A stretch of 64,000 nt of DNA from Chlamydomonas reinhardtii (lineage: Eukaryota; Chlorophyta; Chlorophyceae; Chlamydomonadales; Chlamydomonadaceae), in the NCBI RefSeq assembly GCF_000002595.2, contig NC_057009.1, forward strand, positions 7,341,335 through 7,405,334, in the 5' to 3' direction. The translations under genes and the position numbers were made by a program. This document shows, piece by piece, positions 25,701 to 36,451 of this stretch. Positions within the stretch are counted from its first letter, which is position 1. Each line of letters begins with the position of its first letter. The notes beneath the pieces are model-generated. The model saw only the letters and a list, made by a program, of their open reading frames with translations, ran no database searches and was not told where the DNA came from.

Positions 25701-26968
25701 CCAGCTGTGTCAGACGGAGCACGGTGCTGCCGGCGGGGCCGTCCGTGGGCTGGTCAAACGAGGTGCCGACCTTGGTCGGGACGCCGTTGACCGTGGCCTT
25801 GACCACAGAGCCAAACACGTCGCACGCCGTGTTCACGTTGAACTGCGGGGGCGGGGCGGGCACGAGCGTGGCGCACAGCACCGGTGTCAAACCAAGCAGC
25901 TCGGGTTTGCTCGCCACACAGGTGCACCTGCCCCACCGTCATCAGGCTACCCTTTACTTGTTGTTCAATTTAAATGCGTAGTGCCACCTCTGCACGCATC
26001 AAACATGCACCGACAGTGCCGCCCAAATATCCATCCCCTAGCACCCTCAGCCCCACTCCACGCCACTCCGCGCCACTCCACGTCACCCCACGCCACCCGG
26101 CCGCCCACCACCCGGCGACCCACCTCGATCTTCTTGAGATCCGCCTTGTTGCAGCAGTAGTTGTTGCAGCCCGCAGGCACCTTGGCGCTCAGCCGGAAGC
26201 AGTATTGGCTGTTGCCCTGTTCGTCCGTGACAACAGATCAGCGGGCAACAACAAAGCTCAGGCCCAAGTGATCCAGAGGTTTGGAGTCAACAGATGCCTT
26301 CAGCCGCCGTAGAGGCAAACAACAAGTTGCCGAAAGTGTGTTCATGACTATGCCTTGTCGCGCACTACGCGCACCCACCTTCGCGACGACCACATCCGCA
26401 AGCTTGTAAGCCGATGGCGACTTGATGCACTGCCGGGCGTAAGTAAACGGGGCAGGGCATGGGAAACCGTGTCTTAGAAGCTGACAACCTGGGGCCTGGA
26501 CCAAACATACTTGCAGCAATTCGACCCGGCTAACGACGGGCCAGGAGCAGCATGGTTGGTAGTGGCAGCAGGGCATCAAGTGGCAAGCAGCTCCGGCCGT
26601 CTCCGTCGTCCACGTTCCGGCGGGCTTTGCCGGCCTGGCCACTCGATTCGCCTGCCACGGCCTGCCCACCCGCAAAGCACCCGCCCTCGCCCCCGCTTTG
26701 CTGATGTTCCCCAAAGGCCTGATCGTCGTTGAGCGCTGCTCAACGTATCATAGCACGAGTCGCTAAGTACCCGGCAAAACCTGGCGCGAAGCTACCGCCC
26801 AACCCACACCATGCTCACTTTTCCCGCGGATTTACCTTGCAGAAAGGGAACTGGGTGTAGAGACCGCTCTGTGCGGCAGCAGCTCCAGACGCCCTGTACC
26901 GTTTGGTATAATAACACCGGTTATTGCGTGGCGTTGGCGCGGGACCTTGCAAGCGCGTTAGCGAGCAT
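21283..26968 (-). CDS. Pherophorin (hydroxyproline-rich cell-wall glycoprotein)
   Basis: Fourteen exons, 5' to 3': 26968-26946 (tentative), 26893-26836, 26429-26379, 26216-26124, 25842-24590, 24459-24407, 24150-24093, 23682-23460, 23266-23164, 22900-22762, 22523-22475, 22216-22109, 21810-21699 and 21349-21283, about 796 residues. This is the classical pherophorin plan: a secretion signal ending near AAAAQSG, then FPFCKC opening the first Cys-rich domain (GCNNYCCNKADL, CDVFGSVV, CPLSTPG). Next is a long (S)PPPP rod that would be hydroxylated and glycosylated. The second Cys-rich domain runs from CQACISF through SCGSSRWTTCGSF and CFQTYTV to a final DCCPTYP. It is a structural protein of the extracellular matrix. 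In the rod exon the N-terminal and C-terminal domains lie in different frames: exon length 1253 is one base short of a multiple of three, with the switch near 25372. The signal-peptide exon is short and uncertain. Confidence 0.88.
22277..22368. repeat. 46-bp tandem duplication in a pherophorin intron
   Basis: Unit TAAGAAGCAAAGCAGAGCAT... at 22277-22322 is repeated at 22323-22368 with only a couple of differences. It lies between the exons ending at 22475 and starting at 22216, suggesting a recent duplication. Confidence 0.85.
22705..22762. repeat. (CA)n microsatellite at a splice donor
   Basis: About 29 CA units on the + strand. On the minus (gene) strand the GT repeat begins exactly at the donor of the exon 22900-22762. 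Confidence 0.9.
24590..25530 (-). repeat. (S)PPPP-coding low-complexity rod
   Basis: Almost pure C/T on the coding strand, encoding Ser-Pro(3-7) repeats in the pherophorin. Degenerate Leu/Ser-containing repeats at 25220-25375 separate two cleaner blocks. Confidence 0.9.
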
Positions 26969-28499
26969 CAATCGGCGCTTGCAACGCTGGGCCTTCCGAG
27001 ACTCGATCACAAGCTGATGCACTACTGCTAGTATTTTCTCACTAACTATCTACTAGCAACCAGCCACGCCGAAGAAGCAGGCACGCGGCCACCTCGGCGT
27101 GTGAGCGTGGAAGAAGCAGCCATCTATAGTATTACGCCTACATCAGGCTAGATTCACGAAACTCACAGCAGAAAAGAGGAGAGCGCTACTACCGCCAAAG
27201 CCCGAAGGCCCGAGGCTCCGGACTGTCGACCCATCGTGCCAGGGTCAATTTTACAGCCTAGAGACTTATTTGATTGGAGTGTGTGCGCCCGGGGGTAAAT
27301 CAAATGGAAAGGCCAACCCATTGCGGCCCGATGCAGCATGGCGGGCGGGCCAGTATGGCTTGGATTTTTCTTTGCCTTCAAGCGAAGACATTAACGCGAA
27401 CTCAGCATGTCCAAGTGTGACGTCACTGGGGTTCGCGGTGGCCACTCTGACGGGCTTCGAGTAACCGAGAGCACATTTCTGGCGCATTTTAGTCCATTTA
27501 TGTAATTGGTGCTTGGCAAATAATTTCATCGTTCAAGACGGCGTCAGCCACATCAACAGCCAGCTATGCGCCCTCTGTCGGGCGCGCGCGTCGAATGCCA
27601 ACTGCCATGGAGATTCCTACCTCTGGAGCGTGTGCGTCGTCATATGTCAAGTGTGGCCTTGAAAGCAACTTCGCGTGCGCCAGAGGTTAGCTGCGAGAGG
27701 TTAGCTGCGAGAGCCAGGTCGGCCCAGTTTAGAGGAGGGGTTCGGCGAACCGGGCCCCGCCTCAGGGAGCAGGGCCGCACTGACAAGGACCGACACCGTA
27801 CAGTAGAAAGGTAGTGCAGTTGATACAGTCACCCAGGTTGACCTGGGCTGACATCCAAACAACACGGGGGTCTGCCCACTTCGTCTGGTCCATCACGGTC
27901 ACAGATTACACTTTACAGATGTGTTTGGGTTTGAGGATGAGCGTGAAGAGCTGGCCCGGCACGCACCAAGCTGCTGGCGCTTGCTCGACACGTACGCATT
28001 GACAAGGGGTAGTTGGCGAGAAGGGGGAATCATATGCATCCCCACGCGGCCAGACCCACCCCCGGAAACGCCCAATCTTTCTCGCCTGAGGACCTGCAAT
28101 GGGCCCCGTTTCTCGCCGCTCCCCGCAGATGCAAGCCCTGAGCGATGCCCGCCCGCTCCGTGACTTTGGCCGCCCGGCGACTCCAGTGCATTACATCCCA
28201 GGCCACGGGAGCCTGACGGGAGCTAGCTTGGGCAGGCCACGGTCATGGGCTATCCACTGCAGCTTGTCGGTAACGCAAGGTGTACAGGATGAGTAACATG
28301 TCAGGAACGGTACCTGGGTGCGGAAGGATGAGAGTTGCCGGAGGGGGGGTGCCGGAGAAGGAGAGGGTGAGGGTGACATGCAGCCCCATCGTGGCGCGAA
28401 TGCATGTCAAGCTTCGGCGCTCTACATGCAGCAAAACAGAACAAACTGAATTAATGATGTGGGGGCTGTGCTTGATTGTTAGTCTTGTCTTGTAACGCG
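26969..28499. promoter_or_regulatory. Divergent intergenic region pherophorin/Ycf45-like gene
   Basis: This stretch carries both promoters, head-to-head. It includes a two-copy GAGGTTAGCTGCGA repeat near 27681-27712 and a near-perfect dyad at 27828-27852 (CCCAGGT-TG-ACCTGGG core). No coding series was found. Confidence 0.5.
27828..27852. promoter_or_regulatory. Palindromic dyad, possible factor-binding site
   Basis: CCCAGGT and ACCTGGG are perfect complements around a TG spacer at 27832-27847. GTCA and TGAC extend the symmetry outward with one extra base on the right. It sits about 860 bp upstream of the pherophorin start and 650 bp upstream of the ATPase start. A regulatory role is inference only. 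Confidence 0.35.
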
Positions 28500-31400
28500 A
28501 TGGCGAAGCGGAAGGCGCCGCAGGGAAATTCACATTTCGTTGTACCGAGCGTCATACGCTTTCTCCTGTTAAACCAAGATAGTCAAGATGGATTCTTTGA
28601 TTCGGCTGGAGACTTTTGTATGCGCGTCGGTGACGTGCGTGCTGGCGTCCGGTCCGAGTGCGGGAACTCACCCTGGGTCGCGGACTGGTCGCGCCTGCTG
28701 TTTCTGCTGGGCACCTCTGGTGTGCTGCAGGTCTTCAAATCCCAAGGCGATAACTATGTCCGCCTTTCCAGCAGGTGGGTGAACTATCAAATGCAGTGGG
28801 AGTAGCCGGGCAGGGGGCAAAGAAGCGGGGCATGTTGTGCGGGCACCAGGCAACAAGACATCGGGACGGCCTCCCCTTCCGCAACTCTCACTCCTACACG
28901 CTACCGCCGCCCACCGCACTTGCTGGGGTGATACCACATCCACACTAACCCGTTGATGCAGCGAGACTTCTGGGTCTGGCAATAGGTGCAGTAGATTTCA
29001 ATCCTCTGCGCTTCGCTCCCCCTCTCATGTTCGTTTTGTCAGGTACCTGGACGTACCCGCGGAGCTAGCCTACAGCCGCCTGCTGCATGCGACCAGCCCA
29101 GACGCACGCATAGCAGCACTTTCCACCGGCGCCAGCGCCGCGCCGACGGGGCCAGCAGCACCTGCACCGGCACAAACACGTAGCAGGCGCGGCGCACGCC
29201 GCGGTGCACGCGGGGCGCCTGGGCCACGTGGCACTGCGCGTGCCCCCATCTTCGACTTTGGCGCCCCAGCGCCAGGCTTCGGCTACGCTGCCGCCCGGCC
29301 ACCGGAGGCCGTCTTCTTTGAGGGCGGCTGGGAGGATGATGAGCAGGGCGACGGCGACGGTTACAGCGACGGCGGATATGAGGATGGTGACGGCGGGTAC
29401 ATGGATGGCGGATACGGGGATGGTGACGGCGGGTACATCAATGGCGGATATGGGGATGGGGACGGCGGACACATGGACGGTGGGTACGGGGATGGTGACG
29501 GCGGTTACAGCGACGACGCTTACAGGGATGGCGACGGCGGTTTCAGCGACGACGAATACGGGGACGCCGCCTGCGCGCCGCCATCGCTACCTCAGCTGCT
29601 GGCGGCAGGGCCGCTGCGGCTGTGCATTGGCGGCGACGGCCGGGCGCGTGTTTTGTGGGGCGTGGAGGCACATGAGGAGGTGGGGGCCAGGGGTGCTGGC
29701 GAAGCTGCTGGCGGCAGCGGGGGCACAGACCAGCAGGGCGGGAGCAGCAGAGACGCCGACACTGGTTGTCCCGATGATGAGGCCAGCCTGATGCAGATGC
29801 TGCCGGACAGGTGGGCGAAGCGCGTGCGTGTCTGTGTCCATGCGTGCGGTATGTGTGCCTGTGTCTGTCGGTGTGTGCGTGCATTTGCGTGTCTAGGGAT
29901 GGCGGGGGCAGCTCCGGCGGTACTAGTACTCAGTACACATGGCCGCGTCTGAAGCTGACCCAGCTCATCGCCGTTAGTTGTGCTGGGATATGTTGCGGTG
30001 GAAGCATCTGGCTGCGCTATCTTGGAATGCGGCGGACCGAGCTCCATCCACATCTTGCATACTGTTGTTGAGTTTTGGTGAGGGTTCGTTCCTTATGTGG
30101 CAGGCTGCGGGACCACGTGCTCTCAGCCGCTGGCGAGCGCCGGCGTGCAAGCGCTATGGCGGCCGCGCCTCCTGGCGGCGCCTCCGCCTCCCGCTCCTCT
30201 TCCACCTGCTCTTGGCTGGTGGTGGACGTGGCGGTGGACGAGGGGCGGCCGGTGCAGGTGACGTTTGCGGACGGCACCAAGACACGACTGCCGGCGGGCG
30301 TGCAGGTGACAGGGGCCGGCTACGGATAGAGCTTGACTGCATGCGTTTTGAGTCGATGCAACAAGTGGATGCATGCAACGCACTTACGTTGCGGGGGTGT
30401 TGGGAAAGGAACTTAGTGCTGCGTGCGCACTATTGATGATATCCACGGCATCTTGGCTAACACACGCGATGCTGCTCATCGCGCAGGTCTGCATTGGGGA
30501 GGCGCTGGCGGCGCTGCACAGCTACGCCCGGGACTGTGCCCGCAGGCAGCAGCTCGAGCGGAGGCAGCTGCTAGGTGGGCATGGCGGCGGCGGCGCTGGC
30601 GGCGGTGCTGGGGGGGCCATAGACGTCGAGGAAGACCTTGGTGCGCAAGCATACGGTAAGATGCAACACGCTCCGTACCTAGCGGAGGGTCTTATTATGA
30701 TATTATTCCCTGGTTACGTGCAAGGGTTCACGTCATCCGCTACTGACCGGCGCTGACATGCATTGTGGCGGCTCTCCCCTTGTGGCCGTAGAGCGCCTGT
30801 GGAAGCGGGCACGGCTAGCTTCCACCGTCGTGGTCGAGGGCGCGGCTGCAGGCGGCATGGCCGCGGCGCCAGTCGCCGCCGCCGACCGCGGCGCCGATGG
30901 CGAGGAGGACGACGGCACGGCGGCGGGCGCAGACGAGTGGCATGACTTCCAAGACGAGGTAGCGGAGGCGGATGCGGAGCTGTTTGGGACGCCTGTGGGC
31001 GGGGCCAGCGCTAGCGCTGCCACGGGCGCTGGTGCTGGTGCTGGAGTCGGTGCTGGCACCGGCAACGGCATGAGTGGGCGGACCGGATCCGAGGTCGCGG
31101 CAAGAAGAGGAGCTGTAGGCGGCGAGGACGGAGGAGGTGGTGGAGGTGGGGAGGGCGGCTGGGCGCTCCAAGCTGCGCGGGCTGCGTCAGCCTTCGACAG
31201 CGCCAACCGCTGCTGCCCGCCCGGGACGCTGCATAGGTGAGAGCAGACCGTTGCAAGGCTTAGTAGCAGCTTGTTTCTAGCTCGTCAGCATGGCAAACAA
31301 ACCGCAACCACACGCCGTCTCTTTTTCGCATCATCATCTGTGACCTTTCTTGGCTTTCGCTCGTCCCTGCAGGATCAGCGCCGTCCGCGAGCCTGGGTCG

Positions 31401-33304
31401 GGCGCGGTGGTGGGTCTGACGTACCGCCTCGGCCGCCACGTACCCGGGGTGGCGGCGGCGCTGGCAGACGTGCTGTCAGACCTGGCGGGCCGAGGGCAGG
31501 CATGCCGTCGAGGCGGGGCCAGAGCTACAGGAGCAGGCGGCGGAGGGCAGACCGCTGCAGCAACTAGCTTGGCTGGGTAAGTACGATGTCTTGCCTGTTG
31601 CCGGGTGGGCTTGAAACCAGCTTGGATTGCCGGCACCAGTACACGTCCATGCTCACCGCGTAGTTGTTGACCGCCCACCCCACACAGCTCGCTGCTGCTG
31701 CTGGGCCGCCCCGGCGCGGGCAAGACCACACTGCTCCGCGACATCGCCCGCTTCCTGGCGGACGACCTCGGGCTGAGCGTGGTGGTGGTGGACACAAGCA
31801 ACGAGATTGCGGGTTAGATGGGGCGGATAGGCAAAGGATCTAAGCAAATGCAAGACCTCGACTCAACTAATGACATGCCGTTTGCTGGCCTTCAGGCGGC
31901 GACGCCGTGCCGCACAGCTGCATCGGCAGCGCGCGGCGGCTCAAGGTGGGGCGGCGGGACCAGCTGCAGGCGGTCATGTTGGAGGCGGTGCAGAACCACG
32001 GGCCGCAGGTGGTGGTGGTGGACGAGCTGGGCAGCAGGCAGGTGAGGCGTGTGGGCTGAGCGGTGGATGGGGTTGGGGGTTCAAGTAGGATTCAAACACT
32101 CCCGAATGGATCATGCTTACGTTCTATGTTGCACCACAGGAGGCGGAGGCGGCTCGCAGCATCTCGCAGCGCGGGGTGATGCTGGTGGCGACTGCGCACG
32201 GCACCGACCTGCGCTCCATCATGGGCAACCCCGACCTCAACAGCCTAGTGGGAGGAATGCAGGTGGGTGTGCACTTCCAGGAAGACATAGGCACAAAAAT
32301 GATCAACTTACAGCCATTCGCTCAACCGCCCGCTCCTACTGCATCAATCCATGCCACAGACTGTCATCCTGGGCGACGCAGCGGCAGGCGCCGCGCAGGG
32401 CGGTGCCAAGACGCGGACGGAGCGACGCGGCGAGCCTACCTTCAGGTGTGTCTGAATGTTAGGACGCGTTGAAGCAAGGGAAGGAGTTACGCAGCAAGGT
32501 GTACCAGCTGTGTGTGCATTGCTTTCATGCTCGCTCGCTCTACCGTACGGTGGCCTGTTGCACATTGGAAAGGTTGGTTTGGTGCTACCATTCCACTTCA
32601 TGGCCTTGACACCCTGCGTAACCCCTGCCACGCCAGATGCCTTGTGGAGGTGCACGGCGCCGGCGTGTGAGTAACCTTGTCGGGGCGTCACCTACTGCGA
32701 GTGGCGCGCGCACAGGTTGTCTGTTATGTGCCGTGGCTTTGCGGAGAATAAAGGTGCCGTGCTGACTCACGTACACCGCATGACGCGTCAACACCGCTTT
32801 TTGGCTTCGCCGCGCTGCAGGCTGCGTCTGCGGCCCGACGTGGCCGCCAGTGTGGACGCGCTCCTCGGCAATGACAAGGGCATCAGTGGCAGTTTGGGCA
32901 TGGCGCATGCGGCCGGCGGCGGCCTCGAACGCGGTGCTGCCGCACAGCAGCCGCAGCAGCACCCACGGGCCGAGGGGCGGCCGTGGGGGCGTGGAGGAGG
33001 AGGAGTGGGACGTGGTGGTGCCCTGCCGCAGCAGTTTTCATGTGGGTCGGGCCATGCCGTCCAGGCGCCGGGCAATCTGATGGTGGTGTATGCCAGCGGC
33101 GCCGCTGGCGGAAGCCAGGGGGAAGGTGGGCGAGCTGGGTGGGAAGCAGGGCAGGAGGTGATGCTGCCGCCCATGGAGCAGCTGCGGTGGACAGGGGCTG
33201 CGGCTGGCGGCGGCAGTGGTAATGGTGGTGCAGAGGGGGGTGGGTCACGCGGGTGCAAAGAGATGTGCGTGCGGCTGTTGCTGCCCGGTGACTCGTCCAC
33301 TTAG
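28500..33304 (+). CDS. Ycf45/SPD1-like P-loop ATPase, plastid-related
   Basis: Twelve exons: 28500-28774, 29043-29810, 30104-30305, 30487-30655, 30792-31236, 31373-31576, 31688-31812, 31896-32041, 32140-32262, 32360-32445, 32637-32666 and 32821-33304, giving 1018 residues. The core (about 610-860) follows the Ycf45/SpoIIIAA-type order: [13 protein letters not shown], Walker [35 protein letters not shown], Walker [41 protein letters not shown] and CLVEVHG. Ycf45 homologues in plants (SPD1) act in plastid development, so a plastid role is inferred from the family. The extra N-terminal 600 residues are unusual. Residues 1-92 end in a winged-helix-looking [14 protein letters not shown]...YVRL segment. 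Residues about 190-268 are Asp-Gly-Tyr repeats. Ala/Gly-rich linkers follow. No typical transit peptide is obvious after [10 protein letters not shown]. The intron 7 donor is GTTAGA, a weak but in-phase site. Confidence 0.83.
29341..29570 (+). repeat. Coding minisatellite, 36-bp unit (DGDGGY repeats)
   Basis: About six units encode variants of GGYxDGDGGYxD inside exon 2 of the Ycf45-like gene, in frame throughout. The unit length of 12 codons keeps the frame whatever the copy number. Confidence 0.85.
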
Positions 33305-33317
33305 ATGTTACGCGTGC

Positions 33318-33347
33318 AGCTGCTGGAAACTGCTAATTCCAGCAGCT
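33318..33347 (+). other. Perfect 11-bp stem-loop just after the stop codon
   Basis: AGCTGCTGGAA (33318-33328) and TTCCAGCAGCT (33337-33347) are exact complements around an 8-base loop. It begins 14 bases after the Ycf45-like stop, so it would be in the 3' UTR. Confidence 0.7.
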
Positions 33348-33467
33348 CCAGGCTGCAAGGCATGCGGGAGCGATTCTAATTTGCTCTAGCAGGTGACCAT
33401 GCCGTCCCTGCTTTCGAATGCGTTGTGCGACTGCTGCAGCGGGTGCAGCGGGTGGGGGGCTCGCGTG

Positions 33468-33667
33468 GTTGGCGGCGGTCGTGGCCCTCCCCACGACTGA
33501 TCGATTACGCAGCTGAGCATATATTGTCGTGTATATGCGAGTCAGACGGCTCGGGTTCGGATTCGAGCGGGCTCGGTGTCTCGTGTAGGTGGGTCGGTGG
33601 GACGCTGGGGCGCCCGGGCGCTGGGGCACCGGGGTTGTTGGCGGCGGTCGTGGCACTCCCCACGACT
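33468..33667. repeat. 31-bp direct repeat, 169 bp apart
   Basis: GTTGGCGGCGGTCGTGGC(C/A)CTCCCCACGACT occurs at 33468-33498 and 33637-33667 with one mismatch. Each copy contains GTCGTGG...CCACGAC, a short internal inverted repeat. It lies between the Ycf45-like gene and the next gene. Confidence 0.85.
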
Positions 33668-34109
33668 CGTAAGAAGTGGGAACGAGAACCAGGGAAACTA
33701 ATAGGGAGCCAAAGAGTAAGGCGACGAGGGAGGAGGCAGCAGAGAGGGAGGCAGCAGCGAGGGACGCGAAGCGGGAGTGCGAGGAGACTGGGGCGGCGCA
33801 CGTCATCCGCTGCTGGGGACAGCGGGAGACAGCGTGGGGGAACAGCGGGCAGCACGCTACTGCTCTTGTTACTTCAAGCATCCACGCAGAACAAAAGGAG
33901 CGCTTTCATGTTTTCCAAGGATCACTTGTGCGCTGTGGGCGCGATTGAACTTTGAACTCTTGGATTTCACAGGCAGGCAATGCAAGTGGCCTGCCTGGTC
34001 AGCTGACTTCACGCCAGCAAGACGTGAACTTCTATAAATGATTCGTTAGATAGGTTACATATCCGTGATCAAAGGCTTGAGTCGGCGGGAGGCGCAAAAG
34101 GCGACGGGA

Positions 34110-36451
34110 ATGCTAGCCGCGCGCGCCAACAGAGCCGGAGGAGGCCGCGGAACACGAAGGGTAAGCGTGAACGTGTTCGTCTTGAAATTCTAACAAACTT
34201 TGTATATCAAGCCTGAGCGCTCCAGCTCGGCGGGGCTGAGACTCAGAACAATGCGGGGCCGAAACTGGTGCCAGACCGCGCCAAAAGTCTGGATTGCCTT
34301 CAAATTGTCTTCTAGTTGTCATTTATGAGCAGAATAAGGGGACTGGCCGATATGCAGGCACACAGGAAAGCAGCTTCATCTTAATTTTGTGTTTGTGTGC
34401 TACTTCAGGCCTCCGAGCACGCGACGAAAGTGCCGCTGAGCAAGAAATGCAAGCTAGATATCAAACGAAAGCACCTCAGAGGCTGCCAGAGCCTCAGAGG
34501 CTCGCTGCACGCGGACTCATACGCCGTCAACCTACAGCTGCAGGTGCGGGTCGGGCGTCTCCCAGCCTGGCCCCCGCTACCCGCTGTCGCTGGTCTGCGT
34601 TGAGGATAGCTTAGGCCTAACGCAGCCCTGATTTCTGATGTCTGAGCTTGTGGGTCTGGGGCTGCGGAGGTGGCGAGTAGCTAGCTGCAAGTCCCGTCAA
34701 AAGCCCCGGCGTGCCTGCGGTGCACAGATTGACGGGCGAAACCTTCCTGAGGTCTACAAATGTACTATCAAGAAGCACGTGAACAATAAGACGTCGTGCG
34801 TGAGCTACCGCCTTCAGGTACGGCCGAAGGTCTGGTTGGTCGCAGCAGCGCTGGCGGCAGACCCGCACGACCGGTCGCTTGCCTTGCGCAGACGCTTTCA
34901 ACGCATTGTGCAAACTCTTAAACAAATCTCCACGCCGTGTCAAACCTCGACACGCAGGGCACTGGCATTTACAACCACCTGCGCGGGCTATACATGCGCG
35001 GTTTCGCTGGTGGTGAGGAGGGCGTGGTGCTGCTAGTGGCGTCTACGGAGGCCGCGCCGGACCTGGCCTATGAGGACCTGGGGTCGGACGGCGAGGACGA
35101 CGGCACGATGGCGGGCGCCGCGCTGGCGATCGCGCGCGCTGGCATGGCTGCAGCCGACTCGGACTCGCAGCAACAGGCGCGGAGACCGCAGCGACCACGC
35201 CGGCAGCAGAAAAAGCGCCGGCGTGACGACACGGACGATGAGGAGGATGACGAGGAGGCAGCGGCGCGGTTAGCACAAGAGGAGGAGGACGAGGAGGAGG
35301 AGCAGGGCACCGTGGGGACGTCGGGCCGGGGGCGTGCCGTCGCGATGGCGGCTGGCCGCGGGCGGGGCGGCAGCTACTCGGCGCAGCGCCGCAGCAAGCA
35401 CCAGCGGCTCCAGTCGCACCCCGTGCATTTAGACTCGCTCAGCCCGGGCAGTCCAGATGCTGCCGACGGCGCCGACGGCGGGGAAGGCAACCCACACGGC
35501 CACCACCATGCCGGCGCCGCAGCCGTGCCCGTGCACATCCACTCCGACCTGCACCCACACTCGCTGGCGGCTGCGGCCCGACTCGTGCCCCACGCGCACA
35601 TGGCCGGTAACAGCAGCGCAAGCGCTGCTGCTGCCGGGCTCGGCGGCGGAGGCATGGTGCAGGCCTTCGCAGAACCGCTGGATGCTTTTGGCCGCGGTGG
35701 CGTGGACGGAGACGTGGGGCAAGCAGCAGGGCTGGAGGCGATGGCAGGGCCCTTTGATGACGTCGCCATCGGCGTGGGCTTGGGCGTGGGGCTCGGCGGG
35801 TTGAGTGGCTTGGCAGACGGCGGCGGCCTGCTGGGCGGCATGCCCGTGGGCGTGGGTGCCGGTGGCGGCGTGCCGGGCGGGCTGCTGGCGATGGGGCACC
35901 AGGCAGGCGGCAGCGGCGGGGGGGCGGGGCCGGTGCAGGTGCAGGTGCCAGTGGCGGCTGGGACTGTGGCGGTGGCGGACATGCACCCCAACCTCTTAGG
36001 GCCTGGCCCGCAGCACGCAGGCATTCCAGGCGTGGCCCACGCCGACGAGGGCTTCGGCGGCGGGCCACATCACCAGCACCAGCAGCCGCACCACCACCAC
36101 CAGCAGGAGCAGCATGCGCCGCCCATGCTTGGGCCTTTGTCGCCGCAGCTGCCGCCACTGAGCCTGTCGCCCTTCTCGCCGCGGCTGAATGCACTGCTGG
36201 GCGTCGGGCCAAATCGTGGCGGCGCGCACCAGCATGCGCAGCAAACGGTGCGCAGGGCGTCTGAATTGCATGCTTTCTTGTGTTTGTAGCTTGTGTTTAT
36301 CCGGTGGCGGTGCAGCGTACACTTATTTGGGCTACCCCTGCCTCACGTGTCCTGTGTACCGCAGGTCAACGCGTTCGGGGCGCCGCTGGATTTCGACCAG
36401 GGGTGGCCGGGCGCGCGTCAACTCAACTACGTCGATAATCCGTGGGAGTAG
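34110..36451 (+). CDS. Unrecognised low-complexity, probably nuclear protein
   Basis: Five phase-consistent exons: 34110-34160, 34409-34543, 34728-34817, 34958-36247 and 36365-36451, giving 550 residues. The first three exons form a Lys/Cys-rich segment (KVPLSKKCKLDIKRKHL; NLPEVYKCTIKKHV; SCVSYRLQ) that joins GTGIYNHLRGLYMRGF. This 120-residue block is the only part with ordinary composition and could be a DNA- or protein-binding domain, but I cannot name it. Next are a basic cluster QKKRRRDD directly followed by an acidic run (a likely nuclear localisation signal), then Gly/Ala/His-rich sequence with an HHHH-containing Gln/His tract (about 475-490). The end is LNYVDNPWE. The composition suggests a transcriptional regulator or scaffold. 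That is inference, and the first exon is less certain than the rest. Confidence 0.55.

Larger units (their letters stand above)
33305..34109. other. Intergenic
   Basis: Apart from the hairpin and the 31-bp direct repeat, no gene is supported. It joins the 3' UTR of the Ycf45-like gene to the promoter of the next plus-strand gene. Confidence 0.5.

Noticed and set aside
35374-36212. Minus-strand frames of 180-260 codons
   Set aside because: Shadows of the plus-strand exon 34958-36247. Pro/Ala/Arg-rich with no splice partners.
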